Shown here: piece after piece, positions 46,416 through 53,327 of the stretch
Layout: each line of letters opens with the position of its first letter
Numbering within the stretch: the first letter of the stretch is position 1
Assembly: GCA_003136635.1 (NCBI GenBank)
Contig: PLFD01000049.1
Coordinates: forward strand, 12,880-66,206
Length of the DNA: 53,327 nt
Direction: 5' to 3'
DNA from: a candidate division FCPU426 bacterium
Lineage (GTDB): Bacteria; Oederibacteriota; Muellerivitia; Muellerivitales; Muellerivitaceae
Made by a program: the position numbers and the translations under genes
The notes under the pieces: model-generated
Databases searched by the model: none
The model's input: only the letters and a program-made list of their open reading frames with translations
Told to the model about the DNA's origin: nothing

Positions 46416-47411
46416 ATGAGCGAAAAAATCTACGGACGAAAACCAGTCTTGGAAGCCATTCGGTCGGGCCAAAGGGCTATTTCCCGTGTTTATCTTTTGC
46501 AAGGCTCCCGCGACGCGGTGCTTGATCAAGTTGAAATGCATGCCAAGGCCCGCAGCATCCCCGTCAGTCTTGAAACCAGACATCGCATGGATACTTTGGC
46601 GGGTCAGGAAAATCACCAGGGCGTGATCGCGGTGGTTGACGATTTTAAATATGCCGATCTTCAGGATGTTTTAGATACAGCTCGGGATAAAAATGAACCG
46701 GTTTTCGTCATGCTTTTAGACGAGATTGAAGACCCTCACAACTTAGGGGCTATCATTCGTTCCGCGGATGCGGCGGGAGTGCACGGCGTGGTTATTCCCA
46801 AAAACCGGGCGGCCGAAGTGAATGCTACGGTTTTGAAATCCTCGGCTGGTGCTTCGGAATATGTTACGACCGTGAGAGTCCCCAACATCAACGACACCAT
46901 CAAAAAACTGAAAGAAGCGGGTGTTTGGGTTGTGGGGACCGATGTGGAAGCCACAAAATATTTCTATGAGTACGATTATCGCCAGCCGGTGGCTATTGTG
47001 ATTGGCAATGAAGGCAGGGGACTGAGACGGTTAGTTAAAGAAAATTGCGACGAGTTGGTGAAAATCCCTATGGCGGGAAAAATGTCCTCTTTAAACGCTT
47101 CAGTGGCTTCGGCGTTACTGCTTTTCGAAGTGACCCGTCAAAGAGAATGGAAAGTGGGACTTCCTATTGCGTCTTCTCCGGCACCGGCTGCTCCTTCAAC
47201 ACAAGCTTGGGATTATGTACCGCCCGCGGTTTACTCGTCGCCAACTCCTCTTGAGGCAAGTTTAGCGCCTCCTGAAAAAGACTTTTTTCGTTCAGGCCCT
47301 GATTCGGCTTTTGAAACGCCGAGTGAGGGCCCTCCTGAGGAAATGAAGCCGATTGAAGTGGAACCGGAAGACGCACCGGGTAATAACAAAGGCGGCGGGT
47401 TTCATTGGTGA
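46416..47411 (+). CDS. rlmB: 23S rRNA 2'-O-ribose methyltransferase, TrmH/SpoU family (RlmB-like)
   Basis: 331 residues. The N-terminal substrate-binding domain (IYGRKPVLEAIRSGQRAISRVYLL) is followed by the SPOUT knot: LLDEIEDPHNLGAIIRSADAAG (motif 1), VAIVIGNEGRGLRRLVKENCD (motif 2) and IPMAGKMSSLNASVASALLLFE (motif 3, ending the knot near residue 240). The last 85 residues are a Pro/Ala/Ser-rich, low-complexity tail not part of the fold. Placement after cysS matches the common cysS-rlmB pair. The GAGGTGG ribosome-binding site is strong. Confidence 0.92.
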   Translation: MSEKIYGRKPVLEAIRSGQRAISRVYLLQGSRDAVLDQVEMHAKARSIPVSLETRHRMDTLAGQENHQGVIAVVDDFKYADLQDVLDTARDKNEPVFVMLLDEIEDPHNLGAIIRSADAAGVHGVVIPKNRAAEVNATVLKSSAGASEYVTTVRVPNINDTIKKLKEAGVWVVGTDVEATKYFYEYDYRQPVAIVIGNEGRGLRRLVKENCDELVKIPMAGKMSSLNASVASALLLFEVTRQREWKVGLPIASSPAPAAPSTQAWDYVPPAVYSSPTPLEASLAPPEKDFFRSGPDSAFETPSEGPPEEMKPIEVEPEDAPGNNKGGGFHW

Positions 47412-47429
47412 AAAAGCCCTTATGCTTGC

Positions 47430-47458
47430 TTGACGCACCCTATGGTCACTTCTATAAT
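47430..47458 (+). promoter_or_regulatory. Strong promoter of the tRNA-Thr gene
   Basis: TTGACG (-35, 47430-47435) and a perfect TATAAT (-10, 47453-47458) with a 17-base spacer, 38 bases before the tRNA. Confidence 0.85.
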
Positions 47459-47496
47459 CCCTGTTCCCGTGTGGAAAAAGTGGATGTTTTGGTCGG

Positions 47497-47572
47497 GCTG
47501 GCGTAGCTCAGTTGGTAGAGCAGCCGCCTTGTAAGCGGCAGGTCACCGGTCCGATTCCGGTCGCCAGCTCCA
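47497..47572 (+). tRNA. tRNA-Thr (anticodon TGT)
   Basis: A complete cloverleaf: acceptor GCTGGCG (47497-47503) pairs with CGCCAGC (47562-47568); D arm GCTC/GAGC; anticodon arm GCCGC-CTTGTAA-GCGGC with anticodon TGT; T arm ACCGG-TCCGATT-CCGGT; discriminator T and encoded CCA (47570-47572). It reads ACA codons. Its 3' end faces an accessory region and so is a possible integration site. Confidence 0.96.
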
Positions 47573-47606
47573 TTTTTTAAAAAATATGTTCCCAGCATGT
47601 TTTAAA

Positions 47607-47658
47607 AGCCTTTGCCTGTAAGGATTTTAGTGATCTTACAGGCAAAGGCTTACTTTTT
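47607..47658 (+). terminator. Perfect 16-bp hairpin after tRNA-Thr
   Basis: AGCCTTTGCCTGTAAG (47607-47622) pairs exactly with CTTACAGGCAAAGGCT (47635-47650) over a 12-base loop, followed by TACTTTTT. A likely terminator; the stem is longer than usual. Confidence 0.65.
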
Positions 47659-47964
47659 GAAATGATCATCAAAGATCATCAGTGCGCCTAAAAATTCATA
47701 AAAAATCAAATCATAAGACTCCTATAAGACACGAACTAAAAGCCTACTATATATGGTAGTTACACATTTATTTGTTTTAGCTCCCAATCCCTTGTTTACA
47801 TAGATAGGCCTGAAAATAATTTAAAACCAACCTAAAGACTCAATAGGTTTAAGGAAACATGTAGATTGTGGAGATTAAGTTTTGCCCAGCTTGTTAAATT
47901 TACTTGAACGTCATTAGAATCCGAAGATTGGCGTTTAACATTCTTTTGAGAAAAGGACAAGGAA
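47659..47964. other. Non-coding stretch after tRNA-Thr
   Basis: About 305 AT-rich bases between the tRNA terminator and the first antitoxin-like gene. I see no gene, integrase fragment or second tRNA here. The base composition is clearly lower in GC than the housekeeping genes before it. Confidence 0.5.
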
Positions 47965-48228
47965 ATGAGAAGTAAAGGATGCGAAAGACTAGGGGCCAAA
48001 CTCTTGACCATCGGTTTAAATTCCGGCAAAGCTGAGTTGTTCCAAGAAGCGGTTGTGGAAATAGTGGAAAATCTTGGTGGGGTTGAAGCTTTTGCAAAGA
48101 AAGCAAAAATGTCTGTCCTGCAGTTAAAAAGAGCCTTAGCGAGTCGAGAAGCATTTCAAAGATGGGTTGATATAGCCAAGATCGTGAAGGTACTAAGCAA
48201 TAGCCGGATGGCATTTCATGTAAAATGA
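47965..48228 (+). CDS. Small antitoxin-like HTH protein, first copy
   Basis: 87 residues, ATG with AAGGA upstream. It has a helix GKAELFQEAVVEIVENLGG, then VEAFAKKAKMSVLQLKRALASREAFQRWVDIAKIVKVLSNSRMAFHV. The pattern 'alpha - LGG - a..a - ls...l - l...' is the same as in the next gene and in antidotes of HigA/HI1420 type (XRE-like HTH), although the middle turn is less canonical. No toxin gene is adjacent. It is one of two such genes in a row. Confidence 0.6.
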   Translation: MRSKGCERLGAKLLTIGLNSGKAELFQEAVVEIVENLGGVEAFAKKAKMSVLQLKRALASREAFQRWVDIAKIVKVLSNSRMAFHVK

Positions 48229-48258
48229 ATCGGATTGTAGGGCATGATAATTATTTAT

Positions 48259-48284
48259 GACACAATAGATTCAAAGTCTATCGG
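48259..48284 (+). repeat. tRNA-Leu anticodon-arm-like sequence, copy 1 (CAA-type loop)
   Basis: GACACAATAGATTCAAAGTC followed by TATCGG. It contains ATAGA-TTCAAAG-TCTAT, an anticodon stem-loop with CAA at 34-36. It differs at 3 of 26 positions from the copy at 49073-49098. No complete tRNA surrounds it. Confidence 0.6.
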
Positions 48285-48410
48285 CTACACTGCCACATCA
48301 TTTCGGATTCGACTTTAAGCACGATTTTTCCCAATAAAATGATGGTTTACACTAAGCCACTACATAGCAAAAGCCATTAAGTATTGGGGACTTTACAACG
48401 GAGGGCAAAA

Positions 48411-48722
48411 ATGACACGTCGAACGGTCGATCATCATGAATTTCTTTTGAAGGAACTTAAGGACCCTGAAATCCGAAAGGGTTATCTGAACGCCGCCCTG
48501 GACGGGTGGGATAAAAAACATTTTCTTTCTTCTCTTAAAAACGTGGTGGACGCATTGGGCGGCATTGGTAAACTTGGCGCCGAAACTATATTAAGCCGCC
48601 AGCATCTTTACGATATGCTTTCCGAGAACGGCAACCCCACGTGGGAGAGTATCCTCAAAGTTGCCCACGCTTTCCGGTTGAAAGTTCATTTTGAATTGGA
48701 ACCAGCCAGTAAAAGGCACTAA
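48411..48722 (+). CDS. Antitoxin-like HTH protein (HigA/HI1420-type), second copy
   Basis: 103 residues from the ATG at 48411 (GGAGG six bases upstream; the in-frame start 27 bases earlier is rejected). Typical addiction-module antidote pattern: HHEFLLKELKDPEIRKGYLNAALDG, LKNVVDALGGIGKLGAETILSRQHLYDMLSENGNPTWESILKVAHAFRLKVHFEL. In complete modules the toxin precedes the antidote; here none is seen on either side. It may be an orphan, either a silencer of a distant toxin or a phage decoy. Confidence 0.75.
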   Translation: MTRRTVDHHEFLLKELKDPEIRKGYLNAALDGWDKKHFLSSLKNVVDALGGIGKLGAETILSRQHLYDMLSENGNPTWESILKVAHAFRLKVHFELEPASKRH

Positions 48723-48880
48723 GATTTTGCAGGGGAAGTTTCCCTCTCCTGCACCAATACTCCAGCTTATTTTCCACGACCACACATTTTCAAGTAATCG
48801 ATGATCTGCCACTTATCAGCTAGGCTACTAGGTGTCCACTATGAGGACCCAGATTGAACAGAAAAAGCACTTTTAACCTT

Positions 48881-48944
48881 GGATAATCCGTTACCCTTCG
48901 AAAAGTGTAACGCTTTCGGAGTTCGATTCCCCGTGGGGCCACCA
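48881..48944 (+). pseudogene. 3' fragment of a tRNA (variable arm, T arm, acceptor, CCA)
   Basis: GTTAC ... GTAAC (48890-48911) resembles a long variable arm. Then CGGAG-TTCGATT-CCCCG and TGGGGCC-A-CCA (to 48944) look like a T arm and acceptor 3' strand. I find no matching 5' GGCCCCA half upstream. TTTTTT follows. It may be a remnant of an integration event at a class II tRNA. Confidence 0.55.
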
Positions 48945-49072
48945 GTTTTTTCGTTTGTTTACCTAGGTTATGACGCTTAAATTTTTCTGATCTAACCCTG
49001 ATCTAACAAGTTTTCCTCTTCCTCAAGACTAAAAGTGAAGTGCTTACTCAAGTCAGGTTTTAAATTATTAAA

Positions 49073-49098
49073 GACGCAATAGATTTAAAGTCTATTGG
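49073..49098 (+). repeat. tRNA-Leu anticodon-arm-like sequence, copy 2 (TAA-type loop)
   Basis: GACGCAATAGATTTAAAGTC followed by TATTGG; it contains ATAGA-TTTAAAG-TCTAT with TAA at 34-36. The first bases (AGACGC) also match the D-arm end of tRNA-Leu. 23 of 26 bases agree with the copy at 48259. Both are in the same orientation, 814 bases apart. Confidence 0.6.
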
Positions 49099-49387
49099 AT
49101 TCACTGAAAAATCAAGGAGGTTTCCCCAAAACTGGACCGCCAAAATATTAGTATTAGATTTGTAATTCCGTGTGAAATGGGAATTATTAATAACAACAAA
49201 GTAAGGGGTTATTGTCAAGTTATCCACAAAGACACTGAACTCCGGACTATCAATTTGATCTTTTTAAAATGAAAATTAAGAAACTTGATGGGGCTCATAC
49301 ATTAATCATAAATGCAAGAGTAGAATTAAATTGATCGCTCAGGTAATTGTTTTTAGAAAACTCGACTGTTTTTCTTGAAGGCATTTC

Positions 49388-51055
49388 ATGCGAATAGAAA
49401 ATCTCGATATAAATGAATTACTGGAATTAAGCCCCAAGAGGGGAATTGTTCATTTCGCGGGCCAGCGGGCTTTGATTTTTGACGCTGTGACTCACGGGAT
49501 GCTTCGCAATGAGCTCGTTGATAGATTTGGGGAAAGAACTGCTTGGGGCATTCTTACGCGCTACGGTTATATTCACGGCAGGCGGCTTGCCGAAACCCTT
49601 AAAGATAAATATAAATGGGCCAACCAAGAGGAATGGCAAAAAGCCGGAGCGCGGATTTATGGCTTATTGGGTCTTTCTCTGCTGGACTCGGATAGCCCCA
49701 CTACTTTTAGTTCTGAGGGTGGAACTTTTCACGTCTCCTACGAAGCGGAGCAGCATTTAATTCTCAACGGCCGTTCGAACAATCCGGTCTGTTGGAATCT
49801 TTGTGGAATCATCAGTGGTTACCAAAGTGTTGTAATGGGTAAGGAAATGTACGCGTTGGAAGATAAGTGTATGGGAAAGGGAGACCTGTTTTGTCATGTG
49901 ACAATCAAGTCCAAGGAAGAATGGGGTGACAAGGTTGCCGATGAACTGGCGGTTTTCAAACGGGTTGGAATTGAGGAGGCTTTGGAGTGTGTCGCCGCCA
50001 AGTTGAAACAGGTCGAAAGCGAATTAATTGAAAAAACCCGCAAGCTAAATCTCATCGCCAAAATCAATGATGATCCGACGGAACGCATGACCAGAAGTCC
50101 CGAGATGCGCAAATTGATGGAACTGGCCAAAACCATCGCAGCGACGGACTCCACGGTTATGATTACGGGTGAGAGCGGCTCGGGCAAGGAAAGGGTAGCT
50201 CGTTTCGTGCACGACCAGTCCTTGCGCGCGGAAGGTCCCTTTATCGCCGTGAATTGTGGAGCTATCACCGAGACCCTGCTGGAAAGTGAACTTTTTGGCC
50301 ACGCCCGGGGAGCTTTTACGGGAGCGGCGACGGACCGCCCGGGTCTTTTTGAGGCGGCCAACGGCGGGACACTTTTCCTCGATGAAGTTGGTGAAATTAG
50401 CCTTTCCATGCAGGTGAAACTACTTCGGGTACTTCAAGAACGGGAAGTTAGGCGTGTGGGTGAGAATAAAAGCCGTTCCATCAATGTGCGTATTGTCAGC
50501 GCCACCAATAAGATCATGAAAACCGAAGTGGCGCAAAAACGGTTCCGCGAGGATATTTATTACCGGCTGAACGTAGTCGAATTAACGGTTCCTCCCTTGC
50601 GCCACCGCAGGGAGGACATTCTTCCCCTGGCCCAGTTCCTTCTGGCGGAATCCGCCCTTCAAATGAAGCGGTCTGTGGACGGATTGACAACCGAAGCGGC
50701 TGATTGTTTGATGGGTTATGACTGGCCCGGCAATGTTCGCGAACTGGCCAATGCCATGGAGCGGGCGGTGGCTGTGACTAAGACCAATAGGATCGATGTC
50801 GGGGATTTTCCGCCGGAAGTACGATTAGGGAAGTCTTTAGTTTCTAATGCGGGTGTTCCACGGTCCTTAAGGGATATGGAGAAGGATTGCATCATGGCCG
50901 CGTTGGAAAAAACCGAAGGCAATCGTTTCAAAACCGCCGAGCTCATGGGGGTGGGTGTGGCGACGCTTTATCGAAAGATCAAGACTTACCGATTGGATAA
51001 GACGAAAATCCAAAAAAACGTTAGGAAGCGTGATTATGCCCGTGGACGAATATGA
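49388..51055 (+). CDS. XylR/DmpR-type sigma-54-dependent transcriptional activator
   Basis: 555 residues. The N-terminal sensor has an XylR-N region (about 10-110; HFAGQRALIFDAVTHGMLRNELVDRFG) and a V4R domain (about 120-190; GRSNNPVCWNLCGIISGYQSVVMGKEMYALEDKCMGKGDLFCHV). The AAA domain has Walker A GESGSGKE (about 261-268), the sigma-54 contact GAFTGA (about 308-313), Walker B GTLFLDEVGEI and arginine fingers. A Fis-type HTH ends it (NRFKTAELMGVGVATLYRKI). XylR/DmpR members sense aromatic compounds, but this one has no neighbouring aromatic pathway. The signal and target promoter are unknown. Confidence 0.92.
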   Translation: MRIENLDINELLELSPKRGIVHFAGQRALIFDAVTHGMLRNELVDRFGERTAWGILTRYGYIHGRRLAETLKDKYKWANQEEWQKAGARIYGLLGLSLLDSDSPTTFSSEGGTFHVSYEAEQHLILNGRSNNPVCWNLCGIISGYQSVVMGKEMYALEDKCMGKGDLFCHVTIKSKEEWGDKVADELAVFKRVGIEEALECVAAKLKQVESELIEKTRKLNLIAKINDDPTERMTRSPEMRKLMELAKTIAATDSTVMITGESGSGKERVARFVHDQSLRAEGPFIAVNCGAITETLLESELFGHARGAFTGAATDRPGLFEAANGGTLFLDEVGEISLSMQVKLLRVLQEREVRRVGENKSRSINVRIVSATNKIMKTEVAQKRFREDIYYRLNVVELTVPPLRHRREDILPLAQFLLAESALQMKRSVDGLTTEAADCLMGYDWPGNVRELANAMERAVAVTKTNRIDVGDFPPEVRLGKSLVSNAGVPRSLRDMEKDCIMAALEKTEGNRFKTAELMGVGVATLYRKIKTYRLDKTKIQKNVRKRDYARGRI

Positions 51056-51098
51056 TTATTATTGGCTTTCAAAACTAAGGGTTAAGCTTATCGTGACT

Positions 51099-51356
51099 TT
51101 ATTTGGCGGTATTTTGAGACTGATTTTGTGTTATGGACGAGCTTTCACCATAAGCTCCCCAATTGTGCCCGAAGATATGGTCGCAAAAGAAAACGTAGAG
51201 GCCGAATAGGGCTAATCCCACCAAAAGTCCTTTTCCCACAAAACCGGCATTGAAAAGGGGACGGGTCTTGTTGGTTAATTTTAAATTGTGACCAGCCTCA
51301 AAATCGTTTTTTTCCTCAATGGTGCTTTCGTTCATTTCTGGTTGTGATGTCTCCAT
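51099..51356 (-). CDS. Small single-span membrane protein
   Basis: 85 residues, ATG at 51356 with AAGGGG upstream. The acidic N-terminus (about 1-38) is followed by one membrane span (AGFVGKGLLVGLALFGLYVFF, about 38-58) and a tail with HIFGHNWGAYGESS. It converges on the sigma-54 activator gene and is followed upstream by the DUF2934 gene in the same direction. No family is recognised. Confidence 0.55.
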   Translation of the reverse strand: METSQPEMNESTIEEKNDFEAGHNLKLTNKTRPLFNAGFVGKGLLVGLALFGLYVFFCDHIFGHNWGAYGESSSITQNQSQNTAK

Positions 51357-51417
51357 GTCTTATCCCCTTCTTTTAATTCATGTTTAAACTCAACTGATAT
51401 TCTTATGCCGTTTTTCT

Positions 51418-51600
51418 TCAGATAGCCTTGAGGCTTTCCTGTATTTCCTTTTCCCCTTCTGCCCAATCGTGTAACTCGTCACCCGCTTGGGAATAACGTC
51501 CACGGTTCAACCAACTGTAATAAGCGGCTTCTTCGATCCTTTTGGTCGTCTCGCTAGCGCTGATAGGAGGAGCTGATTTGACTATTTTCTTACTGGACAT
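51418..51600 (-). CDS. DUF2934-family small protein
   Basis: 60 residues. RIEEAAYYSWLNRGRYSQAGDELHDWAEGEKEI (about 21-53) matches the DUF2934 pattern: 'I...AY..W...GR..G...+W..AE.E', found in many bacteria, often near stress genes. It is probably a cytoplasmic helical protein of unknown role. AAAGGA sits nine bases ahead of the ATG at 51600. Confidence 0.75.
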   Translation of the reverse strand: MSSKKIVKSAPPISASETTKRIEEAAYYSWLNRGRYSQAGDELHDWAEGEKEIQESLKAI

Positions 51601-51953
51601 ATGGATTTCCTTTTTGGTGATTTGGATTTAAAAATATTCATCGAAAGACTGATTAGTAAAAGCAAGAAATAGGCCGTGTTTCCTTTGTCGTGTAACCTGA
51701 TTTCATAAGCCCGATGGGAAGACTCTGTCCTTCCTTCTCGATCAGAATGATATTTTGATCGATCATTTTGATCGAAATAAACGAAATTCCGTAGAGGTTG
51801 AAAATTTACTATCGGCTCTTAAACGAATATTTCCTTCCGATTTTGAAGTGTTCGAAAGGTTCGTTCTGAAATTTATGGACGGCATGTTCTTTGCTTTAAT
51901 TCTTAAATTGAATTTCATTGATTGTGATATTCGGAATTAATAAGGAAAAAAAC
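51601..51953. other. Intergenic region, nothing convincing
   Basis: About 350 bases between the DUF2934 gene and the LysM lipoprotein gene. A tandem TTTTGATCGA/TTTTGATCGA pair (51753-51775) is the only striking motif. A short frame of about 60 codons (51755-51940) has no clear ribosome-binding site, so it is not called. Confidence 0.5.
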
Positions 51954-52397
51954 ATGAGAAATAACGCGAAAACAGTGGTGTTTTTATCTTTAACCATGAT
52001 GGGCTTAGGGGTTTATGGCTGTGGGACACCTAAAGTAGTCACCACCGAGGTTCCGAGCACAGCGGCAAATAATGAGGTGGCGGTGGCAACACCCCGAACC
52101 CAAGCTCAACCACAATTGGCTTCGGTGGAGAAGTATATAGTTCGAAAAGGGGATACCCTGTGGGCGATTTCCGGCAAAACTGAAATTTATGGCGATTCTT
52201 TTCAATGGCCCCTGATTTTTAAGGCCAATCGGGATTTCATTCAGGATCCGGATCTGATTTATCCCGATCAAAAATTGACAGTGGATAAGAACTTTTCTCA
52301 ATCAGAAACGAAAAAAGCTGAAAAACTTGCCGATGAAACACCGAAGTATGTTCCTCACGAGAAGGTTCGAAAAACGCTCCCCGTTGATTATTTTTAA
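51954..52397 (+). CDS. LysM-domain lipoprotein
   Basis: 147 residues from the ATG at 51954 (AAGGA upstream). Lipoprotein signal peptide with Cys23 in GLGVYGC. A linker rich in Thr/Ala/Pro precedes one LysM domain (about 59-107: YIVRKGDTLWAISGKTEIYGDSFQWPLIFKANRDFIQDPDLIYPDQKLTV), which binds peptidoglycan or other N-acetylglucosamine polymers. The tail is Lys/Glu-rich. It likely anchors to the outer membrane and tethers the wall. Confidence 0.88.
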   Translation: MRNNAKTVVFLSLTMMGLGVYGCGTPKVVTTEVPSTAANNEVAVATPRTQAQPQLASVEKYIVRKGDTLWAISGKTEIYGDSFQWPLIFKANRDFIQDPDLIYPDQKLTVDKNFSQSETKKAEKLADETPKYVPHEKVRKTLPVDYF

Positions 52398-52456
52398 TGA
52401 TAAAAGTTTTTAAATTATTTTGTTTCTTTTCGCTGAATTGAGATTGGGGGGGATGA

Positions 52457-52729
52457 ATGGAAATCACACAAAAAATGGAAATTAATAATCGGTTGGGCCT
52501 TCACTTGAGGGCTGCGGCTGAACTGGTGAAGACCGCTTCCAAATATAAATGCCGAATACTGGTCCGAAACAACCACCATCATGCGGATTGTAAGAGCATT
52601 CTAAATCTCATGGTACTGGCGGCGAGTTATGGATCGGAACTCACGCTGACATTTGAGGGGGATGATGCCTGGCATGCGCATCAGGCAATTCGAAATCTTT
52701 TTCTCAACAAATTTGGAGAAAAGGAATAG
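52457..52729 (+). CDS. HPr-family phosphocarrier protein, atypical active-site loop
   Basis: 90 residues. The active His16 and Arg18 lie in GLHLRAAAELVKTA; the usual Pro after Arg is replaced by Ala19. Ser47 lies in CKSILNLMVLAASYGSELTL, the position phosphorylated by HPr kinase in some phyla. NNHHHADCKS is unusual. No PTS enzyme I or II is nearby, so it may be a regulatory HPr rather than a transport component. It is just upstream of the glucan phosphorylase gene. AGGGGGG precedes the ATG. Confidence 0.88.
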   Translation: MEITQKMEINNRLGLHLRAAAELVKTASKYKCRILVRNNHHHADCKSILNLMVLAASYGSELTLTFEGDDAWHAHQAIRNLFLNKFGEKE

Positions 52730-52797
52730 CTTTTTAAAGTACGGCGGCGGTATCGCATGATCGAGCACTCCGGTCCGTAAAAACAAAGGGGGAAACC

Positions 52798-53327
52798 ATG
52801 AGTCAAACATCTCCTGTGAACCATTTGATATATAGGCTACCCAATACGGATATCCAGGGATTCGATTCTCTTCTGGAATTGGCTTTGGATTTGCGCTGGT
52901 CTTGGAATCATGCCTCCGATGAGGTATGGCGGAATCTGGATCCGGCGCTCTGGGATCAGACCCATCACCCCTGTGATATCTTGCATTCGGTTTCCCGGCA
53001 GAAAATAAGCGCTATGCTCGCCGATCCGGTTTTTCGTAAGAAGATCGACGCCCTTTTGTTATCTAAAAAACAGGCGGAAGAAGCGCCTTCGTGGTTTCAT
53101 AAGCATTATCCGGAATCCTCCCTGTCCTGTGTGGCGTATTTCAGCATGGAATTTATGTTAAGCGAAGCCCTTCCAATTTATTCGGGAGGCCTGGGCAATG
53201 TGGCCGGCGACCAGCTCAAAGCCGCCAGCGATCTGGGCGTTCCGGTGGTGGGCGTGGGCCTGCTCTATCAGCAGGGATATTTTCGCCAGGTGATCGACAA
53301 GCAGGGGAACCAACAGGCCATCTATCC
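52798..53327 (+). CDS. glgP: Alpha-glucan (glycogen/starch) phosphorylase, N-terminal part (truncated by window edge)
   Basis: The first 176 codons are visible, with no stop before the window edge. The N-terminal DUF3417-like region (LLELALDLRWSWNHASDEVWRNLDPALWDQTHHPC) is followed by the beginning of the phosphorylase domain: AYFSMEFMLSEALPIYSGGLGNVAGDQLKAASDLGVPVVGVGLLYQQGYF. This is the short form of alpha-glucan phosphorylase (GT35) found in many bacteria. It releases glucose 1-phosphate from storage polysaccharide. AAAGGGGGAAACC precedes the ATG. Confidence 0.95.
   Translation, partial: MSQTSPVNHLIYRLPNTDIQGFDSLLELALDLRWSWNHASDEVWRNLDPALWDQTHHPCDILHSVSRQKISAMLADPVFRKKIDALLLSKKQAEEAPSWFHKHYPESSLSCVAYFSMEFMLSEALPIYSGGLGNVAGDQLKAASDLGVPVVGVGLLYQQGYFRQVIDKQGNQQAIY

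Larger units (their letters stand above)
48723..49387. other. Non-coding region with tRNA-like remnants and a DnaA-box-like 9-mer
   Basis: Between the second HTH gene and the sigma-54 regulator lie a 3' tRNA fragment (48881-48944), a second tRNA-Leu anticodon-arm copy (49073-49098) and one perfect DnaA-box match TTATCCACA (49220-49228). A single box means little by itself. No other gene is recognised. The base composition is AT-rich. Confidence 0.6.

Noticed and set aside
49220..49228. Perfect DnaA box TTATCCACA as a sign of an origin
   Set aside because: Only one box was found, without an AT-rich unwinding region or dnaA/dnaN neighbours.
51755..51940. Possible small plus-strand gene of about 61 codons
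   Set aside because: Only a TTG start without ribosome-binding site; no recognisable features. It could still be a decayed gene.

Overview
The window looks like a chromosomal segment of an uncultured Gram-negative-type bacterium. It has an Mla-type lipid ABC transporter, many signal peptides and lipoboxes, outer-membrane-like proteins and LysM proteins. The deep-branching flavour comes from PPi-dependent phosphofructokinase, archaeal-type (FbaB/DhnA) aldolase, secreted proteins with very long Thr-Asn-Thr-Pro repeats and a FlgD-like tail. I cannot name the phylum from sequence alone.

Layout. 1-1133: two tandem, related envelope proteins (the first runs off the edge). 1134-1749: non-coding, repeat-rich. 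1750-4737: winged-helix regulator, membrane adenylate cyclase, O-methyltransferase. 4942-8986: small lipoprotein, small CxxC protein, and a secreted pair made of a Thr-rich repeat protein and a GH12 glucanase. 9205-14414: carbon metabolism (FbaB aldolase, PfkB kinase, PPi-PFK) with an Spx/ArsC-like and a FecR protein. 14461-15494: membrane proteins. 15610-21112: the housekeeping run rpsF-ssb-rpsR-DUF2232-rplI-dnaB-alr. 21116-24967: mlaE-mlaF-mlaD and a Met/His-rich outer-membrane-like protein. 25178-29793: accessory genes (GNAT, LnuA-like nucleotidyltransferase, secreted PrcB-like and membrane proteins) punctuated by a 46-bp direct repeat. 29860-38603: a ParB-transmembrane-PDZ fusion divergent from a three-gene operon matching the Shango anti-phage system (TerB-domain protein, BrxD-like ATPase, Lhr/BrxHI-like helicase). 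38717-47411: radA, a ribbon-helix-helix gene with its own operator-promoter, ispD-ispF-gltX-cysE-(inserted element)-cysS-rlmB. 47430-49387: tRNA-Thr, two antitoxin-like HTH genes, and tRNA-Leu-like fragments, which look like an integration hot spot. 49388-53327: XylR-type sigma-54 activator, small proteins, LysM lipoprotein, HPr and the start of alpha-glucan phosphorylase.

The most interesting thread is a family of inverted-repeat elements with arms built from roughly 9-bp ACACAGAGT-like (or CACCAAG-like) units. I find six copies in 53 kb. Five are short and non-coding; the sixth, between cysE and cysS, carries exactly one gene, a GxxExxY (PD-(D/E)XK-like) protein, tightly between the arms. 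This suggests an autonomous nuclease-encoding parent and non-autonomous derivatives. Other points worth following are the membrane-anchored ParB/PDZ fusion beside Shango, the repeated RBS-bearing block in front of accessory genes, and the tRNA-Leu anticodon-arm duplications.
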